DNA from: Micropterus salmoides
Taxonomy: Eukaryota; Chordata; Actinopteri; Centrarchiformes; Centrarchidae
Length of the DNA: 64,000 nt
Assembly: GCF_014851395.1 (NCBI RefSeq)
Contig: NW_024040040.1
Location: 16,205,000-16,268,999, forward strand
Direction: 5' to 3'
The stretch's first letter is position 1. Each line of letters opens with the position of its first letter. Positions 34,861 through 47,947 of the stretch are shown in pieces. The position numbers were made by a program, and so were the translations under genes. The notes under the pieces were generated by a model. It was not told the DNA's origin, ran no database searches, and saw only the letters and a program-made list of their open reading frames with translations.

Positions 34861-36736
34861 TTTGTCACTAAGGACAGCAACATATGATGGTCAAAGGTAT
34901 GGTTGGTCAAAACTGAATGTAAGATCCCAGATTTAACAAACTACTAAATTATCAAAAATCTGAATTAAACTTCTGCCTTTACATTTTCTCAACAACAACA
35001 ACAAAAAAACTGTGTGGGTGTGGTTACATTGACAATTGCCTGGCAACATAAGCAAACATCATCCCAAATGTCAACCTCTGATGAGAAAAATTTTCCTAAC
35101 ATGCCTCGTTTATATTACATTCCATTTAGTTATAAAGCTATATAACTACATAAGTAAAGGCAACTCATTCAACATGTTCACATCCACACAAAACACACCC
35201 ACTGTCCTATACTGCTGCTGCAGGTTCCCTGGCCAGATTGATCTGTGCGATCAGCCAAGATAGCTGGGAGTGCCGGCCTTCTATTCACTGAATAAGTGCT
35301 AGGACAAGCTGTTCTTTCAGGGGCCAGCCAGGCAACAATGGGCCCTCTAATAGCTCCAGTTTGTCTCAGTTAAGAACTACAGCCACCCCCCTCTTTTTCC
35401 ACTGCACACACACACACACATACACTTCTCACTTTGCACCTCCCCGCCCATGCCTGTGTTGACCAAATAACTCCTCAATCTCTCTGTTTGGCTTCTCTCT
35501 CACTCGTTGATTGCTGTATCATTTTTCTCCTTTCTTCATTTTATTACTGGGAGAATCTGGGGATAACTTACTCTACAAATCACTGAAAACATGGAACAAT
35601 TCTCCGAATGACCCTGACCTCTGACCTTCCACTTATTAGATTTCAAATGCGCTGGGATACGCTTGGCAATCCCTGAATTTTTTGTGCTGAATCCTGCAAT
35701 GTGAAAAAAAAAAAAAACAGGTGAATGAACCTGAGGTGGTCTCATATCCTTTCACTGTGAGGGGACAGTGCATGTTCAGTGATTATCTCACCCTAAGTGT
35801 TTGGCACTTGCTGAGTCTACCAAGCCCTAATTATATAATTAGGTGTCGTGAAAATATACACGCTGTAGCCTCCATTATAGAGACGGAGCTTTTATAGGAG
35901 CTTTCGGCTTGGACTTGGAACTGATTTACTGCAGACAGGATATGACTTTTTCCATGCTGCAGCTCACAAACAGAATAACTGAGCATCACATATGGTGGAA
36001 ACACACTAATTGACAGAAGATGCAGTCTACTTTTTTTTTCCTGACACTGCAGAGATTTTCAAGGAGATTGTTTTCACTGTGTGAAATAGGCTAAAAGTAG
36101 GACGCAGCAGGCGTGATGAGCAGGAGGGAAAAACAGACAAACAAACCAATTACATGATTCACTTGTACAGAGAGGAAACAATAAGTACTATCTACCACCC
36201 ATAATCACGTTGTTGTGTGTCCTAATTTTTATTTTGATGGGAAACGGGATGCTAGCACTTTTATTCTAAATTTGACCCCCTTGTTTCATTCAAGGTGAAT
36301 AGTCCAATCATTTTTATTGTACATGGAGTAGTTTATGCCGAATTAGCTATTAGCACTACCTGTACACTTTAACCATGGATGTACAAACGAATATCACTGG
36401 ATTCCTCTGATGCTGAAGAAAATGTAAAAACATGCATAAAAAATGTGCCTTTTTTTCTTTTTTCTAAGTATATTTATGAAGATTTGTGTGAGGGGGAGGT
36501 CAGATATATTTATAGCCTCCAGCTGAAGTCCAGCTGAATCTAGAAATATGTGCATCATGTCTGTGTTAAGGTTTGACACAGTTATGACTCCAAGATAGAG
36601 TTTTTGCATCAATTAAGTGTGAAACAAGGATATTAGCATTTAGCATTTAGCATAAAGAATTAGTGTTTGCATGTTTACTTCAATGATTTAAAACATAACT
36701 GATGTAGACAACATCAGAAGACATTAACTAGATTTC
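34861..36736. other. Unassigned noncoding DNA
   Basis: A short (CA)n at 35405-35421 and an A-run at 35704-35716 are present. A repeat-free patch at 35810-35960 with CTAATTATATAATTAG is a weak regulatory candidate. Otherwise nothing recognised. Confidence 0.4.
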
Positions 36737-37183
36737 GGCTTTGTTCAGACTCTATGCAAATCAGATTTGTTTGCTGGTGATGCATTATTCTGTCTTAAAG
36801 AACATATGCATTTTCCAAGTCAGATCAGAAATGGAGATCCATCATCTCGCCTTCCAAACAATCACACTGTCGAGTCACTGTGTAGAACTATTATTTATTA
36901 TTTCTTACCCTACTTATTAACCTCTGTACTGCTCTGCTGGTAGGAGCATGGATTCTGTTTAGCTGCTCTAAAGCACAACCATTTGGATTTGATGTTGTGA
37001 TGTGTTGCGTTGTGAGTGACACAAAACACTTTGGAGTCAAATGTGAGCAGCCAGAGTGTCCAGACTGAAAAAGAAATCCAGTCGGAATTGCATTTTAAAC
37101 CACCTTTTTTTGCTGTCAAGACTTTCTAAAAACAATCTGGATAAGCCAAAAAATGGATTTGGGCTGGCAGTCTGAACAGAGCC
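36737..37183 (+). mobile_element. MITE with GGCTNNGTTCAGACT terminal repeats, 447 bp
   Basis: The left end GGCTTTGTTCAGACT and the reverse complement of the right end, GGCTCTGTTCAGACT, differ at one of 15 positions. Inside both ends are CAAATCAGATTTG-like and AAATGGATTTGGGC words. The same terminus occurs at 63869. No clean flanking duplication is visible (CTAGATTTC left, TTAGATGCT right), so the superfamily is left open. No coding frame. Confidence 0.7.
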
Positions 37184-38335
37184 TTAGATGCTGCCAAGTG
37201 TTTGCACATGGATCACAGACTGTGCCTCTAAAGTTATCGACCTCGCCTTTTAGATCTTTTGATCTACTGAAATACAATCGATGTCTCCATAAGCCGTTGT
37301 GCATTATTGGATGAGCTCAGACTGCCTTCAACCACTTTTAGCTTCTCAGTCGATATGCTAACAAAAACGCATCCCTCAAGCTCAGGTGTCAATCATGCAG
37401 GCACAAGCGTAATGATGGATCCACACAAGGCCATTCCCCTGGGGATAATTTTGGCTCTTCCATCACCATTCCAGTTGTTGACTTTGGATGCAACTCCAGG
37501 TAGTCATTACCTTACCAGTGCACCTCTTACCTGCCTCTTTCCCTCCATCTACCTGCATATGGAGCCGAACAAAGTGGCCACTTGACACTTATTCCTCTGA
37601 CAATGTTGTGTTTATAGGCATATTGTCTCTGCTTGTGAAATACAGCGTGTGCTCTGTGGGCCAAGAGATGCCTGACTGGCAATATAGCAAGATGACTTTA
37701 ACATGCATGCGAGAAAACAGGTATATTATATAAACACTTTTGCCAGAATTGTGGTTTTGCATGTTTTAGGCTATATGTGCGTATAAATACTGACTTGCTT
37801 TTCTGCCTTGTAGACAGCTGCTGTTTTATTAATTTCCTTACACAATAAAATCAATTCTAAGGGACGTGAAACTTGTTTGAGTTCCTCTAATTCCTTTCTA
37901 AACAATTTCACCAATAAAAATTTAACAAAAAGGAGGGGTGATGTATGCTTAAAGTCTCTGCAAGTTGATTTTCATGAAGTACTAGAATGGCATGGAAATC
38001 CATCTAAAAACTTGCTTATTCTGTGCTTTGGGAAATGGGAGACCGTAAAGCAAGCTATATGCAATTTGTAGTTAATGGAGTAAAACATGCAAAACTGCTG
38101 GTATGTTCCTACAAACAACATGAGCACACACACAGACGGAAGTGCCTGCATTTATTTGTGTATGCTGTATGTTCATTTGGCGATGGGAAACAGCCACAGA
38201 TACAAACATAGCCCAGCAAGACTAAACATGGACACTTGTGCTCTCACATTGTTGTTTTACTGGGAGCAGTTTCACTCAACTGTACTATCAGTGGCTTGGC
38301 AAAGGAAGCACCGCCCACTGGAATCCTGTTATTTT
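37184..38335. other. Unassigned noncoding DNA
   Basis: Short frames only (up to 92 codons at 37307-37585, no family resemblance); no repeat ends recognised. Confidence 0.4.
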
Positions 38336-38425
38336 TAGGGCTGTACCGAACAGTTCGCAGCTTTGAAGCTTCATTCATAACATCGACATTCGTATTCTGA
38401 ATCAAAGTTTGAAAGCTGTATCTCA
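38336..38425 (+). mobile_element. hAT-type terminal fragment
   Basis: TAGGGCTGTACCGAACAGTT followed by GCAGCTTTGAAGCTTC resembles the left end of a teleost hAT family I recall. No partner terminus or octamer duplication was found, so only an end survives. Confidence 0.4.
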
Positions 38426-40412
38426 GGTTGCATTAGAAAATTAGAATTGCTTAAGGGAATATGGTAAAATGATCATGTAACCAGCAGGCTTCCATCTCAC
38501 CCAGTCTATTGAGAGCCCATTACATTGTAATCCTGGATGTGGGCTTTGACATCTCTGCAAGCCGCATACGTGGGCGGACAGGAACAAGTGAACAAAGGAC
38601 AATGCGGCTTGTAATCCCGTTAAAGGATTAAGGGCTCGAGCACACGCACACGTGCGCATGCACGCACAAAACACGCTTTGTTTGGGTCCCTCTGACTTAC
38701 ACTTGTTCATTAACCCCTACGCTCAGGCTTAACACTATTACACGAACAACCCTAAACTCCTATAACCTTAAAATCGACCTTAATTCTCAACCTGAGCAAG
38801 GAGCAGCCCATTTCAAAGCGCTGACCAAGAATACTATTTTTTTTGAAGGGCTTTTCTCGTCTTGGACATGACTCATCTCTAAACGGATATCACTACAAGA
38901 AAATATGTACTCACACACACACACACACACAGTGGCAGCGCAAACACTGTGATTCAAGCACAGTTTGAGCCTTCAGGGTATGCAGTTGACTTGTGGATGA
39001 TCTCAGGCTTTTTCCAAGAAGTTTAAAATCTAATTTGTAGCAGAATATTACATCAGCAAACAAATAATACTGAGACACTGTAAATGCACATTCACAAAAT
39101 GAAACGTCACAGGATATGTGCAAGTGTTTGTTCTACAAAAAAAACCAACAAAAAAGACAACAGACAAGCCACTCTCCTTGTGATGTGGTCAGTGGCGTTT
39201 TCCAGCCTCTTAGCCCAGCCCAGAACTCTTTCTTTTTTGAGGAAATGTCTTTATTTATATAAAAGGAAACACAAAATTCAGGTGACAATTAAAAATAAAA
39301 AAATAGTGTAAGGCAGTAAGGCTCTAAGGCATTCTGTATTGCTGTCAGGTATGTTTCTCCTGTAGATCAACTTTTTTCATTTAATTTAATTCCTTTGGAG
39401 TCTACATACATGCAGGCGTGCCTGAAGTAGTAAAGTCTTTTTAAATGTGCATGTGGCACCTTTTCACTTCAATGATAAATTAGCTTAATTAATTTGAATT
39501 CAGTTAGAAACCCCTGTACTTTAATAGTTCCTGTGTTTCAGCAGGTTTTCTGCTCATGCTCAAAACTTTCTGCACATTCAGAGTCTAAAGTCTATAGTAT
39601 AAAATCATTATCTGATAAGAATGAAGTCATAATATTTTAACAAAATCTACCTGCCCCTCTGCAGTGCATTACCCTGCGTTATTGCTCTGCTGGTATGGTA
39701 GTGGGCTACCCCCTTAGACCATCTGACGGACACAGAGCCGGTCTGGGACTGTACTAGATGAGACGGGCACATTGCTCTTCATCAGAGGTAGAAAACCGAA
39801 ACTGAAAACACTTGTGATCAGACAGAAATATATCAACACAAATCCACACAAATGTTAACTTCAGCATCTCTGATAAAGTCCAGCCACTTCAGAGGGAATT
39901 AAGCATTCTGGAGCAGAGAGAAAGTCCCAAACAAGGACTCAGAGCGAGGGGGTAGAGACAGCAGAAGTCTGTGTCGCGGTCAGATGTGTCATGTCACATC
40001 TCACTACTTTGCGGCGACAATTTGTGTAGCAAATACATTAATTAGATGTAGTGTACAAACAGTGTGGATTTGTGCATTTTATATTAAATAAATTTGGACT
40101 ACTCCAAATTCTTTCTCTCTCCCTGGGAGAAAGAAAAGGAAGGGGTGAGATATCAACTCAACAAACAGCTGAAGAGACCCCAAAGGAAAAGGTGAAAGGT
40201 TCGCTTTCCCTAAGTGCTGTTTCTGGGCAGTCTGATCGTAAAAATGGCCACCTCTGATGCCGCAGCGAGATAACGCTCAGTGCCTGACTGTTAAAATGAC
40301 AAAGAAACATGGACCAGAGATTAGCATTCTCCTGAACAGCCTATCGGAACTCCTCTTATAACTAAAGCTCCTGAGCAGAAGGTTGTTTTAGGGTGAATCA
40401 AAGCTATGGTCA
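38426..40412. other. Unassigned noncoding DNA
   Basis: A (CA)n tract lies at 38912-38931. No recognised repeat end, exon or RNA gene. Confidence 0.4.
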
Positions 40413-41655
40413 TGTAACCCGAGCTCCCCCAAGTGGACAAAATAAGCATTACAGGCCATCGTCTGAAATGCCGTTTAATGTATAAATTTCACTCTGTATT
40501 TATCTTGTCCATAATCTGATGCCATTCGTGTATCTTACTTATATTCTCTAAGAACGTATAACAGCCAATATATCCAGAAAGCTAGTTAATTTCCTCTCAT
40601 CTGTGATTCCTACGAAATGCTAACCTTTTTAGGTCTAATTACTGACAATTGTTTTCCTTTTTATCAAGTGCTTAAAACTAAGAACAGTACAACCGTTTGA
40701 CAATTAAGGTTTGATTGTGGGAAGATATTTGATTACAATATGCACAAATAGATTTTTGATTAACTTTTAATATGTCTAAAGAAAGACGGTCTCTCGGGAA
40801 ACCGGAAACAATCCCTCCCTCAGGGGAACAAAGGGCTGCCCTCTGGGAACCACGCCCCAACAGACAAAAGCAGCGACACACACTGTCTCGCTCTCTCTTA
40901 TCCCCGCTTGTTCCTGGCTCTCCAACTGCACCCAGCGTGCTCCCTCTCCCGGCAACGCCCTAAGCAGTTCAACCCAGCGCAACGAAGGCCCTTTGTTCGT
41001 TTTCAAGCCACACACGCGAAACGCCGCGACATTGATGTTTCCCTCGTTTCCAGCAACTTTACTTGCTTTTTTATTTGATTTAATTTTGTTTGTTAAAGTT
41101 ATCAGACCGTAAGTTACACAATTTTAATTCAAGAACGACCAAGTTCTTTTTTTAAAGCTTTATCCGTCGAGCTAACTTACACTGATCCCCGATGCCCAGA
41201 TGGTCAGCAACGTGGGCCGCCAGCAGTAACAAAGGATGACCAAACCTCTGACCCGAGCCAGGATTTGAAAAGGCCCCCACTACGAGTTTCTTCAATAAGC
41301 CGACAAAAGACGTACCTCCAGAGCAATTCCCTGGCAGAGAAAGCGACGGCTTTAAGCTGTCCTAACCGAGAACGCACGGAACCCCACATTCTCATTGTTT
41401 AGCCATTGTTTATCTTCTTGATGTAACTGTTATATGTAAACGCATTTATATTCACCTTAGTTAGTTAATAAATTTCACTGTAGTCAAAGAAATTGTGTGT
41501 GTATTTCCTGTCCCCAAGTCCCTGCCACGAGAATTTAGATAATTGATAATAAGATAATTGAGCGATTATTAACTAATTGATCACTAGTGAATAATTGTAT
41601 AATTATTAAAACGCTACCCAGAGGTCCAGAGACTCTGGGCGAATTGGATTTCCAG
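40413..41655 (+). mobile_element. Candidate long terminal repeat of an LTR retroelement
   Basis: This block begins TGTAACCCGAGCTCCCCC and ends ...GGATTTCCA, with the TG...CA borders expected of an LTR. It holds a CpG-containing stretch (40780-41030), a later AATAAA at 41468 followed within 40 bases by a TG-rich run, and, one base after its end, TGGTGCCCCGCGACAGA, which has the TGG start and position of a tRNA primer-binding site. The borders are my best guess. No gag, pol or env frame follows within the window, so if real it is a partial or deleted copy. Alternatives are a CpG-island promoter or another repeat. Confidence 0.35.
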
Positions 41656-41800
41656 TGGTGCCCCGCGACAGATTTATTAATTAATATTTTCTAGATATTA
41701 AAATTCATAATTTGGTATTAATTCTCAAATTTATTAGATCAAATGTAGTCATACTACATAGACACTGACATTTATATTTCAGTGTCTTGATTACAATTTT
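41656..41800 (+). other. Possible primer-binding site and leader after the candidate LTR
   Basis: TGGTGCCCCGCGACAGA at 41657 begins with TGG as primer-binding sites do, complementary to a tRNA CCA end. I could not match it confidently to one tRNA. The following sequence is very AT-rich and noncoding. Confidence 0.3.
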
Positions 41801-41856
41801 GCTAGGGACCTTTCAGTTGTCGCGGACAAGCCCCGAAGCTGTGTGCAATGCACGCG

Positions 41857-41877
41857 CTCTCTCTCTCTCTCTCTCTC
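41857..41877 (+). repeat. (CT)n microsatellite
   Basis: Uninterrupted CT dinucleotides of about ten units. Confidence 0.95.
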
Positions 41878-44800
41878 GTACTCTCTCTAAATGCAGGCTG
41901 AGTAACGGCGGGGAGGTCACCTTACGTGAACTTCAAACAAAATGTAGCAATATTATTGCGAGCAGCCTCCTGCTCTTGAAGACCTGCGAGACAGGTTTCG
42001 TCATGAAGATTATTGCATATTAATATGGAAAATATTTTTGTTGCTGTTGTTGAGTTCCATTCAGGGCTACGGACAAAACATACAGGGCTTAAGCCTCGCC
42101 GATGGATGTGGTCAGATCTGTCATGAGTCACTACAAGTAAAAACTAGGTGTCCACATGCTGCTTTCCTGTGGCACTAATGATCAGACTTGAAGCAGATAA
42201 CAGTGCAGAATGGAACTCCTGACGCCTGAGGTGACAAAAAAAATGAATCCTTCAAAAGGCTCCGGAGTTGTTTTGATGAGAGGAACGTATAGTTATGTGG
42301 TTTGTGACATTGCCGAGGGCAGCACTTCTGAAACTTCCACTTGAACTACAACTCCCATCAGGGCCAAGGCCCAGCCATTTTGGATTCAGTTTAGCGGTTC
42401 CAAAGATTCCCATTTTGCAAAGATGTTTAGATCACACCTGCTAGTGTTTTCCCTCCAAGCCATGCATGGCATCTCTCTTCTGGGTTTGCAGTTTGTAAAT
42501 AGAGAGTGAAGTGCCTGTGTGAATCAGATTTTCACTTATTCATGATCTCAGTATGTTAAGCGGGCAGCTTATCAATGCAGCCCAGAGCAGAATAAACTAT
42601 AAATTATTAAAAGGCTATTTAGCCTGCATGTAGCCCTAATTTTGTTTTGCTATTGCACTGAGGAATTGGCTGGTATTCAGGTCAGTGCAGTCATCCTGAG
42701 CTTTTGGCTTGTCATCTTGATTTCTTTTGAGGTCAGAGTTTTTTTAGAAGCACTTGTAAAGTTATTTTTAGCTGAATCATTTGTTGTTGTTTTCTTTTCA
42801 TTTTTCTTACATTTAAAAGAAAAAACCCAAGATGCTGACAATATCAAGAGGATACAACAACCCATGACTAAAACACCTAACATCATGATATAGATGGAAA
42901 TAATTCACAACATGACATTAGTATGCCAGCAGCAGCAGAGGCAACATAATTTAGCAATGCTTAATAGTGTCACAGGTTTGTTTGTCTTACCTATTGATGT
43001 CAGCAAAAAATTGAGCATCACCATTGGCCAACAGAAGACATACGAGAAGATCCGTAGAGATCCCATTGGTCACAGTGAGAGCATGGAGGGTAAAAAGAGA
43101 AAAATGGATAGCTCATTAGTAAAAGATAATCTACGTTTTGTAGGTTTCATGTCGAACAAAACGGGAATGTTTCCCTGTTTTCTGAATGAGAGGCTGTTGT
43201 AGCATCATTTATGTGTAAAGTGGGCAAACAGGCTATGCTAAAAACCTAATTTTCAAGACTGAGTTAAACCTTAAATACTATAATATACAATAACGGTGTA
43301 ATCACTGCAAAAGAGCATTTGCGTTACTATGCAGACATGAGCAAGCGATTAAGTTTCATTTGGCATTTGTGCATTGAACAGGAAAAAACAGGCATATATA
43401 TGGTGTCTGCAGCAATGATACAGAGTGATGGTTAACATAATCATAAAGGCTGTGTTCAAATATTACTCTCAAAGAAACAATATGACATTTATAGGGTTGA
43501 GAAGTTGAGCTAAGAGGTGGGTAACACTTGTACAGTGAGGGGTAGTGTGGGGTTTGTTTAGTCAGAGCTGAAGTTGAGATGTTTCCATGGGACCCAAAAT
43601 TCCTAGCAACACTTTATTGCTTTAGTGCTTTTTTTTTGCCTCCAAAAAACTGATCAGATGTTTAGCATCCATATTGCCTCAATAAATCATAGTGTTCCTT
43701 CCACCTATGTAGGATGGCAGTATTTAGGAAAATTTTACTACTGACCAAGTGTGTAATTAAAGTTATAAATTATAATTATTTGTTCTGAGCCTTATAAGGA
43801 GATCAGGCAAATGTATAGCAAATCCAGTCAGTTAGTAAAGAAAAGAAGATAATCTAATTAAACATCTGTTTCAGTCTGCCCTCGTATCCTTGTCAAGACA
43901 TAGAGGATATGTTTTTAAAAAGAAATAGAATATATAGAAAACTATATTTTTAATGTATTTTTGTGCATTTTGTAACCTAGGGTTTAGGTCAGAGCTGTGA
44001 GATTGTTTTGGAGCTTTCCCTCTCTTGTTAAATAAATTCTTCAAAGACAACGGTTTGTTGTAACTCAATTATTTGCGCAGCCCCTCACCAGGAATATAAT
44101 TTCCACAACACATTTAACTTTATTTTGTAATTGCAAACAGTAGTGGTGACAGGACAGGGTCAAATCAACTCTGAATCAACCAATACGCCCCGTCTGTCCA
44201 CATTTTAAATGAACAGTTAACTTTACAATCTGTAGCCAAATGTTCACAACACAAATAACATCTAGTTTGCCATGAACTGACAAAATCTAAATGCATCATT
44301 GAAGCTGCTTGTGAATGAAAACAGACAGTGGAAACAGTAAGCCGGTAATTTCATGGAGATCTGGTTTCACTCTCCAGTGTAGAACTCACACCACTACAGT
44401 AAACCAAAGTTCACTTGAACATTCAGACAGTTCAGACAAACATTACATTAGGCATCTGCCGGCTCCCTTCTAAATTCTGGGCCACTGAAGTGTGTCCAAC
44501 TTTGTCTCCTTTTATAAATTGTAGCCTCCTTCATGTGATTCTGTTTGCATTTTCACTGAGTACCTAAAGACATCCATAACACATTTCAGTCATAACATGC
44601 ACTTCTTTCCCTTCACAATTGTCATAGCCTCAAATCATATTTGATATTAAATCTTTTGATATGACGTGAATTCCCAAAATGTTTTGCTGTAGGAACTATT
44701 CTAAAAGAATTTGCCAGTTTCAAAATAAGTATCCCACAGAGGCCTCATGTCGTGGCTCTTTTTCAATTTCATTGCCATTATTTCACTGAGCTGTAGTTAA

Positions 44801-45834
44801 GTGTTCTCAAAACGACATCAAACATGGAACAAAGTCAACACACATTACCCTCCAATCACCTCAAAGTGCAAGCTGACACCGAACATGGATTCTTGAGGGA
44901 CAGATGTTATTACGTCGTGTCATGTGGATTGGGATCAGGATCGGAAAACCAAGCCTTGGGGTCGCACGAGAGTCAGGAGGAATTTGTATCCGCTCTATTA
45001 CAGCCGTTTTTTTATGCCACAGCTGTCTCAGTGCAGGGTCGTGATGTCTGATTATCTCCTTAACATAAATCCAGGAAATCAGGCTTGTTTTCATGAGCTG
45101 GTGCTACATTCAAGTTAGCATTTTAATGTGGATGGAAACTTTATATGGAAACTGTGTCATTGTTCACACGGGAGGAAAATAAGCAGGATCAAAACAGGAG
45201 AGGAAGTAAAATTGATGGAATCAGCATGGAAAAAGGAGAATTATAATGCAAGAGAGGAAGAAAAGATCACAATTGTGTCCACCACATTAGTTTAGGCAAT
45301 TTAACTAACAGTTTTCAGAGTCAGAATTTAAATTACATGCATTTCCAAGCAGGATAATTTTAATATACAAAGTATAAAGTTTGGGGAAACCACAGTAGGC
45401 TAATATCCACACCGCCAAACTAGAATTATGGACCACACATATGTCCCTCCACATGATCTACAATCAGTGCTGTATAGCTGTGTGCATGACTTAAGCTCAA
45501 TATGGTTGTGTAAAATTATGCACATAATAAATCAGCCTTATTACGAGAGAATCTTCCTGCTCTCCTGTCTCCTCTTCTCATCTCACTTAGCTTTACTCTG
45601 TTGCTGCTGTGCAACCCCTGGATGTCTATTAAAATCCCCACATTCTGTCAAAATTATTCACATTTAGAGGCAGCAACCTCTTAAACGTCCAAATGGGGAT
45701 TTAGCTTTATATGGACGTTAAATTATCTTGTCTTTCAAGCACAATAGATGAAAATATCTATTTAGTGGAGTTTAATTAGTTAAACTATACATAAAGTAAT
45801 TTCCCCAACTAGAATTAGAATATAAATTAAGCTT
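41878..45834. other. Unassigned noncoding DNA
   Basis: A frame of 102 codons at 42894-43202 is Lys/Gln-rich but matches no family I know. A repeat-free patch at 42420-42650 with CTATAAATTATTAAAAGG is a weak regulatory candidate. No repeat termini recognised up to the L2 element. Confidence 0.4.
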
Positions 45835-45839
45835 CGATT

Positions 45840-47454
45840 TTGTGTCTTTTTTCAAGACAAGTTTGTCAGAAGTGTCAGATTTCACCTGACATATACCTCA
45901 ACAAGTTTAAAGGGTCACCCGAGTTCAATTACACCACCAGTTCAAGTCTATTTAGCAATAAGGTGGTGTCAATCAGAGCCTCTATTACCCCCACGGCCTC
46001 TTACTCAGAGGTTCCTCACCAGCAACAAGAGAGTTTTAACCAGTTTTATCCCATCGACTTGTCTGAGCTTTTAAAAACAGTATCACAAATGAGAGTGTCC
46101 TCCAGCCCACTTGATGTAATACCTACAAAGTTTTTACTGAAAGTAATAGATTCTGTTGGGCCCCATTTGATCCCTGTTTTCAACAGCTCCCTATCTACTG
46201 GTCGTGTCCCTGATTATTTTAAAACAGCTTGCGTGAACCCACTTTTAAAGAAACCTGGTTTAGATCCCTCCCTCCCACATAATTTTAGACCAATTTCAAA
46301 ACTGCCTTTTATTGCAAAGATTCTAGAAAGAATTGTGCCCAAACAGCTGCTCACTGTACTGTAAAATAACAAAATATTTGAAAAATTTCAATCTGGTTTC
46401 AGGAAGTACCACAGCATTGAGACTGCGACCAATGACCTTTTAATGTCTGCTGATGAAGGTATGTGCTCAGTCCTGGTACTCCTGGACCTTAGCACTGCTT
46501 TTGACACCATTGATCACAACATCATGTTAGACAGACTGAGGCACTGGGTGGGGATCTCTGGTACTGCCCTAGAATAGTTTTCATCCTACCTGTCAAATAG
46601 GAAGTTTTGCGTGTCTGTAAACAACTATGTCTCTTCGTTCTGTCCAGTTAAATATGGTGTGCCTCAGGGGTCGGTCTTAGGACCCATTTTGTTTTCCTTG
46701 TATCTGCTTCCCCTTGGACATATTATCCATAAACATGGCATTTCTTTTCATATTTATGCTGATGACACACAAATATACTTGCCCGTCAGATCCACAGACC
46801 CTGGAATGCTGAGTTCACTTAACAACTGCCTTTGTGAAGTTAAAAAATGGATGTCAAATAATTTCCTCCAACTGAACTCAGACAAAACCGAAATCCTGGT
46901 CATTGGGTCCCAGCAGATGGCATCAGAAATATAGCAAAAATTCGATGTTAACTTTTAAGGACACCACCATTTTACACGCCTTCATCTCATCACGCCGGGA
47001 TTATTGCAACAGCCTTTTCATCTGTTTAACCTAAAAATCTATTGATCGACTCCAGACTGTCCAGAACTCAGCTGCCAGGCTTTTAACCAGAACAAAGAAA
47101 TATGACCACATTACTCCTATTTTAGCTTCATTACACTGGCTCCCAGTATGTTTTAGAATTGACTTTAAAATTCTATTGATCACTTTTAAAGCTCTTCATG
47201 GCCTCTCGCCTTGTTATATTTCTGAACTTTTAGTCCCATACACACCAGCACGTACCTTGAGATCCTCAGACAGAGGTCTGCTATCTGTTCCAGAGTCTCG
47301 ACTGAAAACTAAAGGGGACAGAGCGTTTGCTGTCAGGGCCCCGAGGCTCTGGAACAGCCTGCCCGAAGAAATCAGGTCAGCTGAGTCAGTGAACTCTTAT
47401 AAGTCCCTTCTTAAAACATACTTTTATAGGAGAGCCTTTCCCAATCTTATTTGA
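45840..47454 (+). pseudogene. L2 LINE reverse transcriptase (broken)
   Basis: A non-LTR reverse transcriptase of the L2 type copies the element's RNA at a nicked chromosomal target. The frame from 45840 shows the fingers motif (NFRPISKLPFIAKILERIV, about 46280-46335), the first catalytic Asp in LDLSTAFDTIDH (Asp codon 46485-46487), GVPQGSVLGPILF (about 46650-46690) and the catalytic YADD (46755-46766). Two stops break this frame, TAA at 46362-46364 and TAG at 46575-46577, the latter where Trp is usual. At about 46922 the sequence jumps, in another frame, to RNIAKIR and then LTFKD...HAFISSRRDYCNSLF, so part of the thumb region is deleted. A further TAA is at 47032-47034. The C-terminal SLHWLPVCFRIDFKIL and PRLWNSLPEEIR segments end at 47454. 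The copy is dead. Confidence 0.9.
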
Positions 47455-47644
47455 CTTTATTTTATCCCTTTTATTTTATTCTATTTTACTAATTTTATAT
47501 TTATCTTAAATGTGTATTTTAGTCTTTTCAATGTTTTCATGCTTTTATCTTGTATTGTTTTTGTATTATTGTCTCTTGGGTATTATTGTCTTTACAGTTG
47601 TTAAAGCACTTCGTAACTTGTTTTTGAAAAGTGCTCTACAAATA

Positions 47645-47666
47645 AAGATTATTATTATTATTATTT
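47645..47666 (+). repeat. (ATT)n tail of the L2 element
   Basis: Short ATT units follow the AATAAAG of the 3' end; L2 copies in fish end in such microsatellite-like tails. Confidence 0.8.
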
Positions 47667-47736
47667 AGCAGCTTTTGATTTGATCACAGTATCATACCCA
47701 GTAGATTGGGTTTTCCGTTTAAGAACTTCTAGTCCA

Positions 47737-47757
47737 TATATCTATCTATCTATCTAA
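47737..47757 (+). repeat. (TCTA)n microsatellite
   Basis: About five TCTA units, 70 bases after the L2 tail. Confidence 0.9.
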
Positions 47758-47947
47758 TCTAAACTCAACTTTAAGCCAGCAAGACAAGAAGTCCTTAAAA
47801 GTGCTCATTAAACTTTCCTGTTGCCTGTATTCATTTAGCCATTACGATAAATATATTGTATGGTTGAACAAATAAACATTATAAACCCATAATACAAAGA
47901 AAAAAATATTTTAATATCAATGCCAACATGTAAGATTATTCCATTCC

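Larger units (their letters stand above)
45835..47666 (+). mobile_element. L2-type LINE, 5'-truncated, internally deleted
   Basis: The element carries the C-terminal two thirds of an L2-clade reverse transcriptase gene and a short 3' UTR ending AAGTGCTCTACAAATAAAG then (ATT)n at 47645-47666, the typical fish L2 tail. The endonuclease part and 5' UTR are absent, as usual for 5'-truncated LINE copies. A deletion of some tens of codons lies near 46922. No convincing target duplication was identified. Confidence 0.88.

Noticed and set aside
42894..43202. 102-codon frame rich in Lys and Gln
   Set aside because: No recognised domain and no coding context. It follows directly on another short random frame.
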